A stretch of 60,881 bases of DNA from Maritimibacter sp. (GCA_002695005.1 NZNT01000008.1:1-60881), one strand, 5' to 3'; positions 15,956 to 26,697 are shown, numbered from the stretch's first letter. The notes: generated from the letters alone by a model not told the origin. Numbers and translations: made by a program.

Positions 15956-18900
15956 ATGGCGATCCACGCAAGCATCTATCACCTGACGCATTACACTTAT
16001 GACCGCCCGGTCACACTGGGCCCGCAGATCATCCGCCTGCGACCGGCGCCGCATTCGCGCACCCGGGTCATTTCGCATTCGCTGAAGGTGTCGCCCGGCG
16101 GGCATTTCGTGAACCACCAGCAAGACCCGTACGGCAACTGGCTGGCGCGGTTCGTCTTTCCGGAACCGGTGCGCGAATTCAAGATCGAGGTCGACCTTGT
16201 GGCCGACATGTCGGTCTACAACCCGTTCGACTTCTTCGTCGAGGAGGACGCGACCCAGTGGCCGTTCGATTATCCGGCGGACCTGACCGAAGACCTCGTG
16301 ATCTACCGCACGCCGGAGCCGGAGGGGCCGCGGCTGGCCAAGTTCATCGGCGGGCTGAACCTTGACGAGAAACGCACGGTCGATTTCCTAGTCGGGTTGA
16401 ACGCGACGATTGCGAACCATGTCGAGTACACGATCCGAATGGAGCCGGGCGTGCAGACCCCGGACGAGACATTGGAGAAAGGCTACGGGTCCTGCCGCGA
16501 TTCAAGCTGGCTTCTGGTGCAGGTGCTTCGCCATCTCGGCTTCGCGGCGCGGTTCGTCTCGGGCTACCTGATTCAGCTGGAGCCGGACCTGAAGTCGCTG
16601 GATGGGCCGTCGGGGACCGATCATGACTTCACCGACCTGCACGCCTGGTGCGAGGTCTTCCTGCCCGGCGCGGGCTGGGTTGGACTGGACCCGACGTCCG
16701 GTTTGCTGACGGGCGAGAGCCACATACCGCTGGCGGCCACGCCGCATTACCGTAACGCGGCGCCGATCTCGGGCGGCTACTCGTCGGCGGGCGCGCCGGA
16801 GGTGACCTTCGATTTCGACATGCAGATCAAGCGCGTGTCGGAGCATCCGCGTATCACCAAGCCCTTCTCGGACGAGGCCTGGGATCGGCTGAACACCCTC
16901 GGACGCAAAGTCGACGCGAGCCTGGAGGCGAATGACGTGCGGCTCACGATGGGGGGTGAGCCAACCTTCGTCTCGATCGACGATTTCGAAAGCGAGGAAT
17001 GGAACACGGCAGCCGTGGGGCCACAGAAGCGGGAACTGGCCGACCAGTTGATCCGCCGCCTGCGCGGCCGTTTCGCGCCCGGGGGATTCCTCCACTATGG
17101 ACAAGGCAAGTGGTATCCGGGCGAAAGCCTGCCGCGCTGGACCTTCTCGCTCTATTGGCGACGCGATGAGAAACCGATCTGGCGCGACGAGAGCCTGATC
17201 GCTGCCGAGGGCGACGATACCGGCGCAGGCCCGGACGAGGCGGGCAGGCTTTTGACCGGGATCGCGCAGCGGCTGGGTCTGGGCGAAGAGTTCACCCACC
17301 CGGTGTATGAAGACCCGGCGGAATGGATGCTGAAAGAGGGCAGTCTGCCCCCCAACGTCACGCCGGAAGACAACAAGCTCAAGGACCCCGAGGCGCGCAA
17401 CCGCTTCGTGCGGGTCTTCGACCGGGGGCTCGAGACGGCAGTGGGCTACGTCATGCCGATCCAGCGCTGGCAGTCGAAAGCGACCGGGTCGAAGTGGCTG
17501 TCCGAGGTTTGGAAGACACGGCGCGGCAAGCTCTACCTCGTGCCCGGCGACAGTCCGGCGGGCTTCCGTCTGCCACTGGGCGCCCTGCCCCATGTGCCGC
17601 CGTCTCAGTATCCTTATCACTATGTGACGGATACGTCGGTGGACCGCGAAGACCTTCCGGATTTTCACGATGTGGTGTCGCGGCGCGTGCCGGAGACGAG
17701 CGCGGAGCACACGCAGCCTGTATCTGAGGCGCAGAGCTCCGAGCCGGGACAGGCGATCGTGGAGCAGGACCTCAATTCCGTGGACGGCGTGGTGCGCACC
17801 GCCATCTCGGTCGAGCCGCGTGACGGGCGCCTGTGTGTCTTCATGCCGCCGACCGAGGGAGTCGACGACTACCTCGAACTCGTGGCGGCGGCGGAGGAAT
17901 CCGCGCGTGAGCTGGGCCTTCCGATCCATATCGAGGGCTACCAGCCGCCGCATGATCCGCGCCTGAATGTCATCCGCGTCGCCCCGGACCCGGGCGTGAT
18001 CGAGGTGAACATCCACCCGGCCCACAGCTGGGACGATTGCGTGGCCACGACCGAAGCGATCTATGAAGAGGCGCGCCAGTGCCGGCTCGGCGCGGACAAG
18101 TTCATGATCGACGGGCGACACACCGGCACCGGCGGGGGCAATCACGTCGTCGTTGGGGGCGAGTCGCTCAACAACAGCCCGTTCCTGCGCCGCCCCGACC
18201 TGCTCAAGTCCCTGATCCTGATCTGGCAGCGCCATCCGAGCCTGAGCTACCTGTTCTCGGGCCTGTTCATCGGCCCGACGTCGCAGGCCCCACGGATCGA
18301 CGAGGCGCGACACGACACGCTTTATGAGCTGGAGATCGCGCTGAGCCAGATCCCCGCGCCGGGCAAGGGCGCGATGCCGCCGCCGTGGCTTGTGGACCGG
18401 CTCCTGCGCAACATGATGACGGATGTGACGGGCAATACGCACCGGGCGGAAATCTGTATCGACAAGCTGTTCTCGCCGGATGGCCCCACCGGGCGGCTGG
18501 GCCTCGTGGAATTCCGGGGATTCGAGATGCCGCCGCACCCGCGCATGTCGCTGGCGCAACAACTCCTCCTGCGCGCCATCATCGCGCGCTGCTGGGATGC
18601 GCCGGTGGAGGGCAAGCCGGTGCGCTGGGGCACGGTGCTCCACGACCGGTTCATGATGCCGCATTTCCTGTGGGAAGATTTCCTCGACCTGCTGGCCGAC
18701 CTGTCGCGCCACGGCTTCGACCTGGACCCCGTGTGGTTCGAGGCACAGGCGGAGTTCCGGTTCCCGTTCTGCGGCGAGGTCGAGGCCGAGGGCGTGAAGC
18801 TGGAGATCCGCCAGGCGCTCGAGCCCTGGCACGTTCTTGGCGAGACCGGCGCGATCGGGGGCACCGTGCGCTACACCGACAGCTCGGTCGAGCGGCTACA

Positions 18901-19312
18901 GGTCAAGCTGACCTCGCTGCATCAGGACCGGTACCGCGTGATGTGTAATCGTCGCCCCGTGCCGCTCACCCGTTCGGGCACGTCGGGCGCATCTGTCGGC
19001 GCGGTGCGCTACAAGGCCTGGCAACCGGCCGAGGCGCTGCACCCGACCCTGCCCGTCAACGCGCCGCTGGTGTTCGACATCTACGACGACTGGACCGGCC
19101 ACGCGCTCGCCGGATGCAGGTATCACGTCGCACATCCGGGCGGGCGCAATTACGATACGTTCCCTGTGAACGGCAACGAGGCGGAGGCGCGCAGGCTCGC
19201 GCGGTTCGAGCCGCATGGTCACACCCCATCGGCCTATCGCCCGGAACCGGAGAGCCCCCACCCGGAGTTTCCGAATACGCTTGACCTGCGCCGCCCCGTG
19301 GGGCTCGTGTAG
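15956..19312 (+). CDS. Transglutaminase-like protein with DUF2126 domain
   Basis: A 1118-residue protein without a signal peptide. An N-terminal Bact_transglu_N beta domain (about 1-90; [17 protein letters not shown]) is followed by a transglutaminase core with Cys in GSCRDSS (near 179), His in DLHAWCEV (near 228) and Asp in LDPTSG (near 243). From about 300 on is the large DUF2126 region, found only fused to this domain. The catalytic triad is intact. With the ATP-grasp/alpha-E protein and second transglutaminase downstream, it belongs to a conserved operon predicted in comparative genomics to make or trim an unknown peptide. The start has AAGGAG upstream at 15939-15944. Confidence 0.92.
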   Translation: MAIHASIYHLTHYTYDRPVTLGPQIIRLRPAPHSRTRVISHSLKVSPGGHFVNHQQDPYGNWLARFVFPEPVREFKIEVDLVADMSVYNPFDFFVEEDATQWPFDYPADLTEDLVIYRTPEPEGPRLAKFIGGLNLDEKRTVDFLVGLNATIANHVEYTIRMEPGVQTPDETLEKGYGSCRDSSWLLVQVLRHLGFAARFVSGYLIQLEPDLKSLDGPSGTDHDFTDLHAWCEVFLPGAGWVGLDPTSGLLTGESHIPLAATPHYRNAAPISGGYSSAGAPEVTFDFDMQIKRVSEHPRITKPFSDEAWDRLNTLGRKVDASLEANDVRLTMGGEPTFVSIDDFESEEWNTAAVGPQKRELADQLIRRLRGRFAPGGFLHYGQGKWYPGESLPRWTFSLYWRRDEKPIWRDESLIAAEGDDTGAGPDEAGRLLTGIAQRLGLGEEFTHPVYEDPAEWMLKEGSLPPNVTPEDNKLKDPEARNRFVRVFDRGLETAVGYVMPIQRWQSKATGSKWLSEVWKTRRGKLYLVPGDSPAGFRLPLGALPHVPPSQYPYHYVTDTSVDREDLPDFHDVVSRRVPETSAEHTQPVSEAQSSEPGQAIVEQDLNSVDGVVRTAISVEPRDGRLCVFMPPTEGVDDYLELVAAAEESARELGLPIHIEGYQPPHDPRLNVIRVAPDPGVIEVNIHPAHSWDDCVATTEAIYEEARQCRLGADKFMIDGRHTGTGGGNHVVVGGESLNNSPFLRRPDLLKSLILIWQRHPSLSYLFSGLFIGPTSQAPRIDEARHDTLYELEIALSQIPAPGKGAMPPPWLVDRLLRNMMTDVTGNTHRAEICIDKLFSPDGPTGRLGLVEFRGFEMPPHPRMSLAQQLLLRAIIARCWDAPVEGKPVRWGTVLHDRFMMPHFLWEDFLDLLADLSRHGFDLDPVWFEAQAEFRFPFCGEVEAEGVKLEIRQALEPWHVLGETGAIGGTVRYTDSSVERLQVKLTSLHQDRYRVMCNRRPVPLTRSGTSGASVGAVRYKAWQPAEALHPTLPVNAPLVFDIYDDWTGHALAGCRYHVAHPGGRNYDTFPVNGNEAEARRLARFEPHGHTPSAYRPEPESPHPEFPNTLDLRRPVGLV

Positions 19313-19338
19313 GCACCCAAGGTAACGCGGGACGGAAG

Positions 19339-21753
19339 ATGGAGCACAAGGCCGAGACCCGTGAGGGTCTCCCGTATCTTGACGGCTACGCGCCTCAGTC
19401 GGGCGTGTCGGACGAACTGTTCGACGCGACAGGCCGGATGCGTCCCGTGTGGCAGCCCTTCGTCGATGCCTTCACCGGGCTCTCGCGGGCCGAGATCGCG
19501 GGCCGGTTCGAGCGCGGCAATCAGTATCTGCGCGATGCAGGCGTCTACTTCCGGCAGTATTCCAACGAGCCGTTGCAGGAGCGGGAATGGCCGTTGAGCC
19601 ATGTCCCGGTCGTGCTGCATGAGACCGAGTGGGAGACGATCTGCGCGGGCCTCGCCCAACGGGCGGACCTGCTGGAAGCGGTCATGGCCGACCTTTACGG
19701 CCCCGGACGACTGGTGGCGGAGGGGCACCTGCCCGTCGACCTCGTGGCTGAAAGCGACCATTGGCTTCTGCCGATGGTTGGCGTGCCACCCGCGGGCGGG
19801 CATTACCTCCATGTCCTCGCCTTCGAAATCGGGCGCTCGCCGGACGGGTCGTGGTTCGTGCTGGGCGACCGCACGCAGGCACCGTCGGGCGCGGGATTTG
19901 CGCTGGAAAACCGGATGGCGACGAGCCGGATGTTTCCCGAGAGCTTCTCGAATGACCGGATCCACCGGCTCGCGGGGTTTTTCAACGACTTTCGCGGTGC
20001 GCTGGACCGGCTCGCAACCGGGCCGGACGGCCAGCCCCGTCGCACGGGTATCCTGACGCCGGGACCGGCGAATGACGCTTATTTCGAGCACACCTACATC
20101 GCGCGGTATCTGGGCCTCATGCTGCTGGAGGGCGAGGACCTGACGGTGCAGAACGGTCAGGCGATGGTGCGCACCATCGAGGGGCCAGAGCCTGTGGGCG
20201 CGTTGTGGCGGCGGATCGACGGTCAGTTCGCGGACCCGCTGGAGTTTGACCCCGATAGCCGCATCGGCACGCCGGGTCTTATGGAATCGGTCGCAACCGG
20301 CAACCTCGCGCTCGCCAATGCGTTGGGCTCCGGCGTGCTTGAGGCGCGCGCCATGATGGCGTTCCTGCCGCGCATCTCCCGCGTGCTGACGGGCAAGCCG
20401 CTCTCCATTCCCAATATCGCAACGTGGTGGTGCGGGGCTGCGAAGGAACGCGATTATGTGCGCGCCAATGCAGGACGGATGGTGATCGGCCCCGCCGGCG
20501 CGGTCGACCTGCCGTTCGACTGGTCCTCGGCCTCGGTCGTGGCGGGCACGCTGCGCGACACGGCGCGCGGGTCGCTCGACGAACTGCTGGCGACGGAAGG
20601 CGCGACGCTCGTGGGGCAGGAGGCGGTGAATCTGTCGACTACGCCGGCCTGGGTTGGCGACGGCGACACGGGCGCGCTTCGGCCCAGCCCCATGACGGTC
20701 CGGGTCTTCGCCACGCGCACACCTGAGGGCTGGCGCTTCATGAAGGGCGGCTATGCCCGGATCGGGCCAGAGGGCGATGCGGCCGCACTGGCCATGCAAC
20801 GCGGCGGCACGGTCGCAGATGTCTGGATTGCCGCCGATGCGCCGGTGCCGCAACCGACGCTCGACGCGGCCCCTGCCACGTTCCGGCGCCAACGCTCGGG
20901 CACCCTGCCCTCACGCGCGGCCGACAACCTGTTCTGGCTCGGCCGTTACATGGAACGGTGCGAAGACCTCATCCGCCTCGTGCGCGCCTATCACCTGCGC
21001 CTCGCCACGATGGAAGGACCGGACGATCCGCGCTTGAAGCTGATCCTGAATTACACGGCCCCCTTCGGTGCGGATGCAACACAGGCGATGCCCGATGCAC
21101 TGCTCGCGCGACTGTCGGCAGCGCAGGATTGCGCCTCCAAGATCCGCGACAGGTTCTCGATGGACGGCTGGCACGCGCTCCGGGATTTGTCGCAGACCAT
21201 GCGCGAAATGCAGGGCACGACCCGGCCCGGCGACGACGCCGCCCGCGCGATGAGTGTACTCTTGCGCAAGATCACCGGATTCAACGGGCTCGTGCATGAA
21301 AACATGTATCGCTTCGCCGGATGGCGGTTCCTGTCGCTGGGTCGGGCCATCGAACGGGCGGACGGGCTGGTGGCCATGCTCGCCACCTTCACCGACGAGG
21401 CCGCGCCTGCCGGGGCTCTCGACGTGGCCGTCGAGGTGGCCGACAGCGTCATGACCCATCAGCGCCGTTACCGGGTCAACACGAACCGCGAAACCGTGGT
21501 CGATCTTCTGGCGCTCGACGCCGACAACCCGCGCGCGGTCCTGTTCCAGATCGCCGAGTTGGAGCGGCTGGCGGCCGGATTGCCCAAGGCGACCGAGGTG
21601 GGCCGTCCCGGCCCGCTTTTGCGCCAGATCCTGCCGCTGAAGGCGCGGCTGGAAGTGGCCGACCCCGCCGATATCACGCCCGAGGTCTTTGCCGGCCTGC
21701 GGGCCGAGTTCGCCGCGATCTCGGGCCAGATCGCCCTGACTTACCTGCGCTGA
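19339..21753 (+). CDS. Circularly permuted ATP-grasp protein fused to an alpha-E domain
   Basis: An 804-residue fusion. The N-terminal part (about 1-480) matches the circularly permuted type-2 ATP-grasp family (VYFRQYSNEPLQEREWPL, then HYLHVLAFEIGRSPDGSW, and TWWCGAAKERDYV). The C-terminal part (about 515-804) is the all-helical alpha-E domain (SRAADNLFWLGRYMERCEDL). In many bacteria these are two genes; here they are one. ATP-grasp members ligate peptide-like carboxylates and amines using ATP; the substrate here is unknown. It is 26 bases after the DUF2126 gene and 3 bases before the second transglutaminase. Confidence 0.92.
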   Translation: MEHKAETREGLPYLDGYAPQSGVSDELFDATGRMRPVWQPFVDAFTGLSRAEIAGRFERGNQYLRDAGVYFRQYSNEPLQEREWPLSHVPVVLHETEWETICAGLAQRADLLEAVMADLYGPGRLVAEGHLPVDLVAESDHWLLPMVGVPPAGGHYLHVLAFEIGRSPDGSWFVLGDRTQAPSGAGFALENRMATSRMFPESFSNDRIHRLAGFFNDFRGALDRLATGPDGQPRRTGILTPGPANDAYFEHTYIARYLGLMLLEGEDLTVQNGQAMVRTIEGPEPVGALWRRIDGQFADPLEFDPDSRIGTPGLMESVATGNLALANALGSGVLEARAMMAFLPRISRVLTGKPLSIPNIATWWCGAAKERDYVRANAGRMVIGPAGAVDLPFDWSSASVVAGTLRDTARGSLDELLATEGATLVGQEAVNLSTTPAWVGDGDTGALRPSPMTVRVFATRTPEGWRFMKGGYARIGPEGDAAALAMQRGGTVADVWIAADAPVPQPTLDAAPATFRRQRSGTLPSRAADNLFWLGRYMERCEDLIRLVRAYHLRLATMEGPDDPRLKLILNYTAPFGADATQAMPDALLARLSAAQDCASKIRDRFSMDGWHALRDLSQTMREMQGTTRPGDDAARAMSVLLRKITGFNGLVHENMYRFAGWRFLSLGRAIERADGLVAMLATFTDEAAPAGALDVAVEVADSVMTHQRRYRVNTNRETVVDLLALDADNPRAVLFQIAELERLAAGLPKATEVGRPGPLLRQILPLKARLEVADPADITPEVFAGLRAEFAAISGQIALTYLR

Positions 21754-21756
21754 CCC

Positions 21757-22638
21757 ATGCTCTACGACGTCAAGCTCCGCATCGCCTACGCCTATACGAG
21801 CCCGTCGGACAAGACGCGGCTGGTGGTGCGCCTGCTGCCCAACACCATACCCGGTACGCAGGATGTGCTGTCGCGGCTCCTGACCTTCGACCCGGTTCCC
21901 GCTGAGAGACGTGAGCGCGTGGATTTCTTTGGAAACACGATGACGACGGCGGTGTGGCATCATCCGATGCAGGCGCTCACGATTGACCTCGCCGCCCGGT
22001 TCGACCGCAAGCCGCAGCCGAAACTGCTGGATTTCTCGCCCCCTGTCGGGGCCATCGGGGCCGAGATCGCCAGTCGCCGCAGCCTCGCCTCCTACGCACC
22101 GCAGCATTTCACCGCCGCTTCGCGCCGGGCCGGGCCCGATCCGTCGATGACCGCCTTCGCGCGCGACCATATCGGCCCTGAGATGACGACCTTTCAGGCC
22201 ATCGAGGCCATCGGGCGGGCGCTTTACACAGAAATGCGGTTCGATGCGTCGGCCACCGACGTCGGCACGCCCGCGCAGGAGGCTTTCGCAAACCGTCACG
22301 GCGTGTGCCAGGACTTCAGCCACGTCATGATCTCATGCCTGCGCGGCGTGGGCATTCCGGCAGGCTATGTCTCGGGCTTTCTGCGCACGTTGCCGCCACC
22401 GGGCCAGCCCCGGCTCGAAGGGGCCGACGCGATGCACGCCTGGGTTCGGGCCTGGGCGGGGAATGAGCTGGGCTGGATCGAGTACGACCCCACGAACGCG
22501 CAATTTGCAGGCGGAGATTACGTCACTGTGGCCTGGGGCCGCGACTACGACGATGTTTCCCCCGTTCGCGGGGCGGTGCGGGCGGCCGGAGGTCAGACGA
22601 GCACGCAGGCCGTGGACGTCATTCCAATCGGGGCGTGA
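21757..22638 (+). CDS. Transglutaminase-like cysteine protease family protein
   Basis: A 293-residue protein with an N-terminal Bact_transglu_N domain (about 1-85) and a transglutaminase core: Cys in HGVCQDFSH (near 183), His in DAMHAWVRA (near 227) and Asp in IEYDPTN (near 243). No signal peptide is seen, so it is cytoplasmic. It is the third gene of the DUF2126/ATP-grasp/alpha-E operon, 3 bases after the fusion gene. It likely acts on the same peptide product as protease, amidase or crosslinker. It is convergent with the TRAP operon, with 9 bases between stops. Confidence 0.91.
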   Translation: MLYDVKLRIAYAYTSPSDKTRLVVRLLPNTIPGTQDVLSRLLTFDPVPAERRERVDFFGNTMTTAVWHHPMQALTIDLAARFDRKPQPKLLDFSPPVGAIGAEIASRRSLASYAPQHFTAASRRAGPDPSMTAFARDHIGPEMTTFQAIEAIGRALYTEMRFDASATDVGTPAQEAFANRHGVCQDFSHVMISCLRGVGIPAGYVSGFLRTLPPPGQPRLEGADAMHAWVRAWAGNELGWIEYDPTNAQFAGGDYVTVAWGRDYDDVSPVRGAVRAAGGQTSTQAVDVIPIGA

Positions 22639-22647
22639 TCCCGCCCG

Positions 22648-23943
22648 CTAGAGCGACGGAAGCCACAGGACCAGCGCCGGGACCGCCAGGAGCAGCGCGA
22701 CGTGGAACAGGTCGGCGATGACGAAGGGGGTCGTGCCCCGGAACATCGTCATCAGCGGTATGTCACGGGCCACACCGCTCAGGACATAGACGTTCATTCC
22801 CACTGGCGGCGTAATCAGCGCGATCTCGGTCATGCGCACGACGAGCACGCCGAACAGCACGGCGTCGAACCCCAGCCCGGTCACCAGTGGGAAGAATAGC
22901 GGCACGGTCAGGGTCATCATCGCCGATGCGTCAAGGATCATGCCAAGAAACAGGTAGAGCGCGAGGATGATGAGCAGCACGGCCAAGGGCGGCAGATCGA
23001 CGGCGCTGACCCAGTTGACGAGATTCAGGGGAATTGTCGTGACGGTGATGAAGGCGTTGAACACCAGCGCGCCGAAGAGGATGCCGAAGATCATGCCGGT
23101 GGTGCGCAGCGTGTCGTAAACGGCGGTTCTGAGGCCCGGAAGGGTGAGCTTGCCCCGCGCACCTGCGATAACCAGAGCGCCGAACGCGCCCATCGCGCCG
23201 GCCTCGGTCGGCGTGAACCACCCCCAGATGATGCCGCCCATGACAAAGGTGAAAAGCGCGATGACGTCGCCGGTGCGCCGGAACCCCTCCCACCGCTCAC
23301 GCCAGCTATAGCGCGGGCCGGCCGGTCCGGCCTTGGGGTTCACACGGCAGCGGATGCCAATGACGGCCATGTAGAACACAGCCAGCAGGATGCCGGGGAT
23401 AATACCAGCGGCGAACATGTCGCCGATCGAGGTCTCGGTCAGGATGCCATAAATGATGAACATACCCGAGGGCGGAATGAGGCTGCCGATGGTGCCGCCG
23501 GCGGCGACCGAGCCGGAAGCGAGCGACAGGGAATACCCGTGTCGGCGCATTTCCGGCAGGGCGACGAGGCCCATTGTCGCGGTCGTGGCCAGCGAGGAGG
23601 CATTCACCGACGCGAACCCTGCCGACGCCCCGATGGTGGCCATGGCCAACCCGCCACGGCGATGGCCCAACATGCGGGCCGCGAATTCGTAAAGGTCCTT
23701 GCCGATCCCGCTGGCGAACAGCACATGGGCCATGAACAGGAACAACGGCACGGTCCCGATCGCGTAGTTGGTCGCGAGATCGAACGCGATGACGCCGACC
23801 TTGATGACTGCCGCGTGGAAGGTGATGAGCAGGCCGAAGCCCACGGCACCGACGAGGCCCATCGCGAACCCGATGGGCATGCCGAAGGCGATGAAGGCGA
23901 ACATCGAGACGATGCCGACGAGTCCTGCCATGACGGGCGTCAT
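22648..23943 (-). CDS. dctM: TRAP transporter large permease (DctM)
   Basis: A 431-residue inner-membrane protein with about 12 helices, the DctM/IT superfamily. Recognised segments are FGMPIGFAMGLVGAVGFGLL (about 20-39), ASSLATTATMGLVALPEMRR (about 115-134), GTIGSLIPPSGMFIIYGIL (about 146-164) and LITPPVGMNVYVLSGVA near the C-terminus. It couples Na+ or H+ flow to solute import with DctQ and DctP. The start ATG (23943) overlaps the dctQ stop as ATGA. It is the last gene of the operon that starts with the dehydratase-like gene at 31106. Confidence 0.94.
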   Translation of the reverse strand: MTPVMAGLVGIVSMFAFIAFGMPIGFAMGLVGAVGFGLLITFHAAVIKVGVIAFDLATNYAIGTVPLFLFMAHVLFASGIGKDLYEFAARMLGHRRGGLAMATIGASAGFASVNASSLATTATMGLVALPEMRRHGYSLSLASGSVAAGGTIGSLIPPSGMFIIYGILTETSIGDMFAAGIIPGILLAVFYMAVIGIRCRVNPKAGPAGPRYSWRERWEGFRRTGDVIALFTFVMGGIIWGWFTPTEAGAMGAFGALVIAGARGKLTLPGLRTAVYDTLRTTGMIFGILFGALVFNAFITVTTIPLNLVNWVSAVDLPPLAVLLIILALYLFLGMILDASAMMTLTVPLFFPLVTGLGFDAVLFGVLVVRMTEIALITPPVGMNVYVLSGVARDIPLMTMFRGTTPFVIADLFHVALLLAVPALVLWLPSL

Positions 23944-24428
23944 TTGCGCGGCTCCTGTTGAAGAATGCTTTGAAGGCCGCGCAACAGGCAGACCGCGATG
24001 GTCAGGCAGATCGCGGCCACCATGAGCCAGCGGAACGGCGCGACGGAGATATCGAGTATGGGCGTGACCTCGCCCTGCTTGCCGCGCCTGAGCGCCTCTT
24101 CGATGCCGGCGTAGGCGACGAAGATCCAGAACCCGGTGCCGGCGAGAAGCATCAGCCCTTGCGACCAGCCCGCGCCACGGGCGCTGAAGTTCTGGATGAG
24201 AAGATCGACTTTCGTATGCGTCCCCTCCCACGCGGCAAAGGCCAGCGCGCAGGAGACGGCAGGGATCAGCAACAACTCGGCCAGGACGTAGGTCCCGGGG
24301 AACGCGATGCCGATGCCCCGGAACACGACCGTCACGACGGTCAGGGTTGTCAGCGCGAGGAGCGCCACGACACCCAGCGCTGCGGTCGCGCGGATCGCCC
24401 AGCCAAGAACCTTCTCGACCTGCCTCAT
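23940..24428 (-). CDS. dctQ: TRAP transporter small permease (DctQ)
   Basis: A 162-residue protein with four hydrophobic helices. The third region carries AFAAWEGTHTKVDLLIQNFS (about 83-102), a typical DctQ signature with a charged KVD after helix 2. It forms the membrane unit with DctM and overlaps it by four bases. A GC-rich hairpin separates it from dctP. Confidence 0.92.
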   Translation of the reverse strand: MRQVEKVLGWAIRATAALGVVALLALTTLTVVTVVFRGIGIAFPGTYVLAELLLIPAVSCALAFAAWEGTHTKVDLLIQNFSARGAGWSQGLMLLAGTGFWIFVAYAGIEEALRRGKQGEVTPILDISVAPFRWLMVAAICLTIAVCLLRGLQSILQQEPRK

Positions 24429-24450
24429 CGGTTTCCCTTTCGTGACATGC

Positions 24451-24473
24451 GGGGGCGCCGCGCGGGCGCCCCC
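24451..24473 (-). other. Intercistronic hairpin between dctP and dctQ
   Basis: An 8-bp arm pair (GGGGGCGC / GCGCCCCC) with a 7-base loop in the 54-base gap between dctP and dctQM. It has no T-run, so it is not a full terminator. Such stems may stabilise the dctP message so that more binding protein than permease is made. Confidence 0.6.
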
Positions 24474-24482
24474 GGACGGGTC

Positions 24483-25478
24483 CTACTCTTCGTGCGCGGC
24501 GCGGATCCGGTCGAGCACTTCCGTCCCCGGTTTGCCCATCGCGTCGAGCTCCTCGGCGACCTCGGCGATGGCGGGCGCGAATTCCTTGGAATACTCCGCC
24601 ACGACCTCGGGCGAGACCGTGTTGAACGTCACACCCTGCTCTTCGCCATAGGCGCGCCCCTCGGCTTCGGCTTCCTGCGCGAGTTCGAGCGTCCGCAGGC
24701 TCAGCCACTCGGTGTTTTCGTCGAAGATCTGCTGGATGTCCTCAGGCAGATCCGCCCAGACGCTGCCGTTGACCGCGCGCGACGGATAGGCGCCGCGTGA
24801 ATGGGGCAGTTCGGAGTAGTAGCTCACGACCTCGGCGAAACTCAGCGATTTGAGGGCTTCATACGGGGCAATGACGCCGTCCAGCACGCCCTTTTCGAGC
24901 GAAGGATAGGTCTCGGTCATCGGCATGGTCACGCCTTCGGCACCGTAGGCGGCAAGCGGGCCGATGAAGTCCACGGCCGAGCGGATGCGAAGCCCGCCCA
25001 GATCGTCCAGCGTCTCGACGGGCCCGTCGCGCAACAGCAGGTGCATCGGCGTGCCCACGTTGTAGCCCACGACATGCACGCCGTTCAGTTCCTCGTCGAA
25101 AACCGGATATTCCTCGACCAGGTCCATGTAGACGTCGAGCACCTTTTCCGGGTCGGTGAAGCCATAGAACATGCCCGGCACGAGCCGGTTCATGTCATAG
25201 CCCGACCGGGCATAGATGGGTGCGATATAGCCCATGTCGGCGACCCCGGCGGACAATTCATCGACCCCTTCGCGCGAGGTGATGAGGGACCGGCCCCAAT
25301 AAGGCGTTATCTCGACACGACCGCCGGATTGTTCTTCGATGCGCGCGATCCACTCGGCATCGGCGGCGCCGTAGGGATGTTCCTCGGTATAGGGCGAGGC
25401 GTAGGTCAGGTCGAAGTCAGCGGCCCATGCGGGCAGCGCCGTCAGGCAAAGCGAAACGATTGCGGTTGTTCTGAGCAT
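24483..25478 (-). CDS. dctP: TRAP transporter substrate-binding protein (DctP)
   Basis: A 331-residue periplasmic protein with a signal peptide cleaved near PAWAA (about 1-19). DctP features are YTEEHPYGAADAEWIARIEE (about 31-50), a solute-carboxylate region LDDLGGLRIRSAVDFIGPLA with the conserved Arg (about 158-177), and EKGVLDGVIAPYEALKSLSF. The ligand should be an organic acid. Context (acyl-CoA enzymes in the same operon) suggests a carboxylate that is then activated to its CoA ester, but the identity is unknown. Confidence 0.93.
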   Translation of the reverse strand: MLRTTAIVSLCLTALPAWAADFDLTYASPYTEEHPYGAADAEWIARIEEQSGGRVEITPYWGRSLITSREGVDELSAGVADMGYIAPIYARSGYDMNRLVPGMFYGFTDPEKVLDVYMDLVEEYPVFDEELNGVHVVGYNVGTPMHLLLRDGPVETLDDLGGLRIRSAVDFIGPLAAYGAEGVTMPMTETYPSLEKGVLDGVIAPYEALKSLSFAEVVSYYSELPHSRGAYPSRAVNGSVWADLPEDIQQIFDENTEWLSLRTLELAQEAEAEGRAYGEEQGVTFNTVSPEVVAEYSKEFAPAIAEVAEELDAMGKPGTEVLDRIRAAHEE

Positions 25479-25503
25479 TGTTGTTTCCTCCCAATGAGTT
25501 GCG

Positions 25504-26697
25504 TCAGTGCGGTGCCGGGGTTGTGTGCCCGGTCTGTTGCGCGGGCGTTCGGGCCAGCGCGTTTATCTGTGTCTCGGTCAGGTCGAGGCCGCGCAGGACC
25601 TCGGCGGTGTGGGTTCCGGGCAGAACGGCCGGCGCAGGCGCGGTGAAGGCACCCAGACGCACCGGCGGCCCGGCCTGCGTGAGCGCGCCACCGGGCGCGT
25701 CGAGGGCGATCACCATGCCGCGTGCGCGGAAATGCGGTTCGGCCAGCGCCTCGGCCAGACTGTTGACCGGCGCGAATTGCGTCCCCGCCGCTTCGAGATG
25801 GGCAAGCCAGTGGTCGCGCGGACGTGTCGCAAAGACGGCCTGAAGCCCCTCACGGATCTCGGCGCGACGCTCTGCGTCCAGTTGCCAGCCGGCGTAGTCC
25901 GGTTTTCCCATCGCCTCGCAGAAGGCCACCCAGTAGCGCGGCTCCATGTCGGTGGTGACCAGCCATTCGCCATCCGCACAGCGCCACAGCCCCATGTCGG
26001 CGCGCCGGGTTCCGCGCGACGGTATGTCGGCGGGGTCTTCGTGCCTTGCGATCAGGTTGGCGAGCAGGACCAGCGAACAGTCCGACATCGCCACGTCGAC
26101 ATGACGCCCTGCGCCCGTCGCGCGTGCCTCCATGACAGCCGCGAGCGTGGCGAACCCGGCATGTGCCCCGGTGACGACGTCCGCCGCCGCAAATCCCGGC
26201 AAACCCGGTGCATCCGGGTCCTCGCCCGTGCGGCTCAGGACGCCCGCCAGCGCCAGAGCCACGGGATCGTGCCCCGGCTTGTCGCGCAGGGGGCCGGTCT
26301 GGCCGCAGAGTGTGAGGGAGGTGTAGACGAGCTTTGGGTTGATCTCGGACAAGGCCGCATAGCCCAGCCCGAGACTGCCCAGAACGCCCGGTCGGTAGTC
26401 CTCGACCACCACATCCACCGTGGCGGCGAGTTTGCGCAACGTGGCCTGCGCCTCGGGGTCGCCCAAATCGAGACAGATCGACTTCTTGCCGCGTGCCAGC
26501 ATGTCGCGCGCGCGCTGCCGGGCGCGGCCTGTGTCATCCAGCTTGTCCCACCCGAACACCTTGGCCTGCTTGGCGAGTTCGCGCGGATGCTCGACCCGGA
26601 TCACCTCGGCCCCCTGATCTGCGAGAAGCCAGGTGGCGTAGGGTCCCGGCAGCAGACGGGAGAAGTCCAGAACGCGAAGGCCGGCGAGAGCACTCAT
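25504..26697 (-). CDS. CaiB/BaiF family CoA-transferase (A)
   Basis: A 397-residue class III CoA-transferase. It has LPGPYATWLLADQGAEVIRV (about 16-35), KKSICLDLGDPE and a catalytic-Asp segment AAADVVTGAHAG (near 172-183), followed by ATGAGRHVDVAMSD. These enzymes move CoA between carboxylic acids through aspartyl-CoA anhydrides. The start ATG at 26697 overlaps the stop of the preceding gene (ATGA); the open frame upstream of it is read-through. It lies between a second CaiB-like gene and dctP, in the same transcript. Confidence 0.9.
   Translation of the reverse strand: MSALAGLRVLDFSRLLPGPYATWLLADQGAEVIRVEHPRELAKQAKVFGWDKLDDTGRARQRARDMLARGKKSICLDLGDPEAQATLRKLAATVDVVVEDYRPGVLGSLGLGYAALSEINPKLVYTSLTLCGQTGPLRDKPGHDPVALALAGVLSRTGEDPDAPGLPGFAAADVVTGAHAGFATLAAVMEARATGAGRHVDVAMSDCSLVLLANLIARHEDPADIPSRGTRRADMGLWRCADGEWLVTTDMEPRYWVAFCEAMGKPDYAGWQLDAERRAEIREGLQAVFATRPRDHWLAHLEAAGTQFAPVNSLAEALAEPHFRARGMVIALDAPGGALTQAGPPVRLGAFTAPAPAVLPGTHTAEVLRGLDLTETQINALARTPAQQTGHTTPAPH

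Noticed and set aside
16502-18832. A 776-residue open frame antisense to the DUF2126 gene
   Set aside because: It is a shadow frame caused by high GC; it has biased Arg/His-rich composition and no family features.
22648-24708. A 686-residue DctM fusion
   Set aside because: The extra N-terminal part is read-through across dctQ in another frame; DctM proper begins at 23943 with an ATGA overlap.
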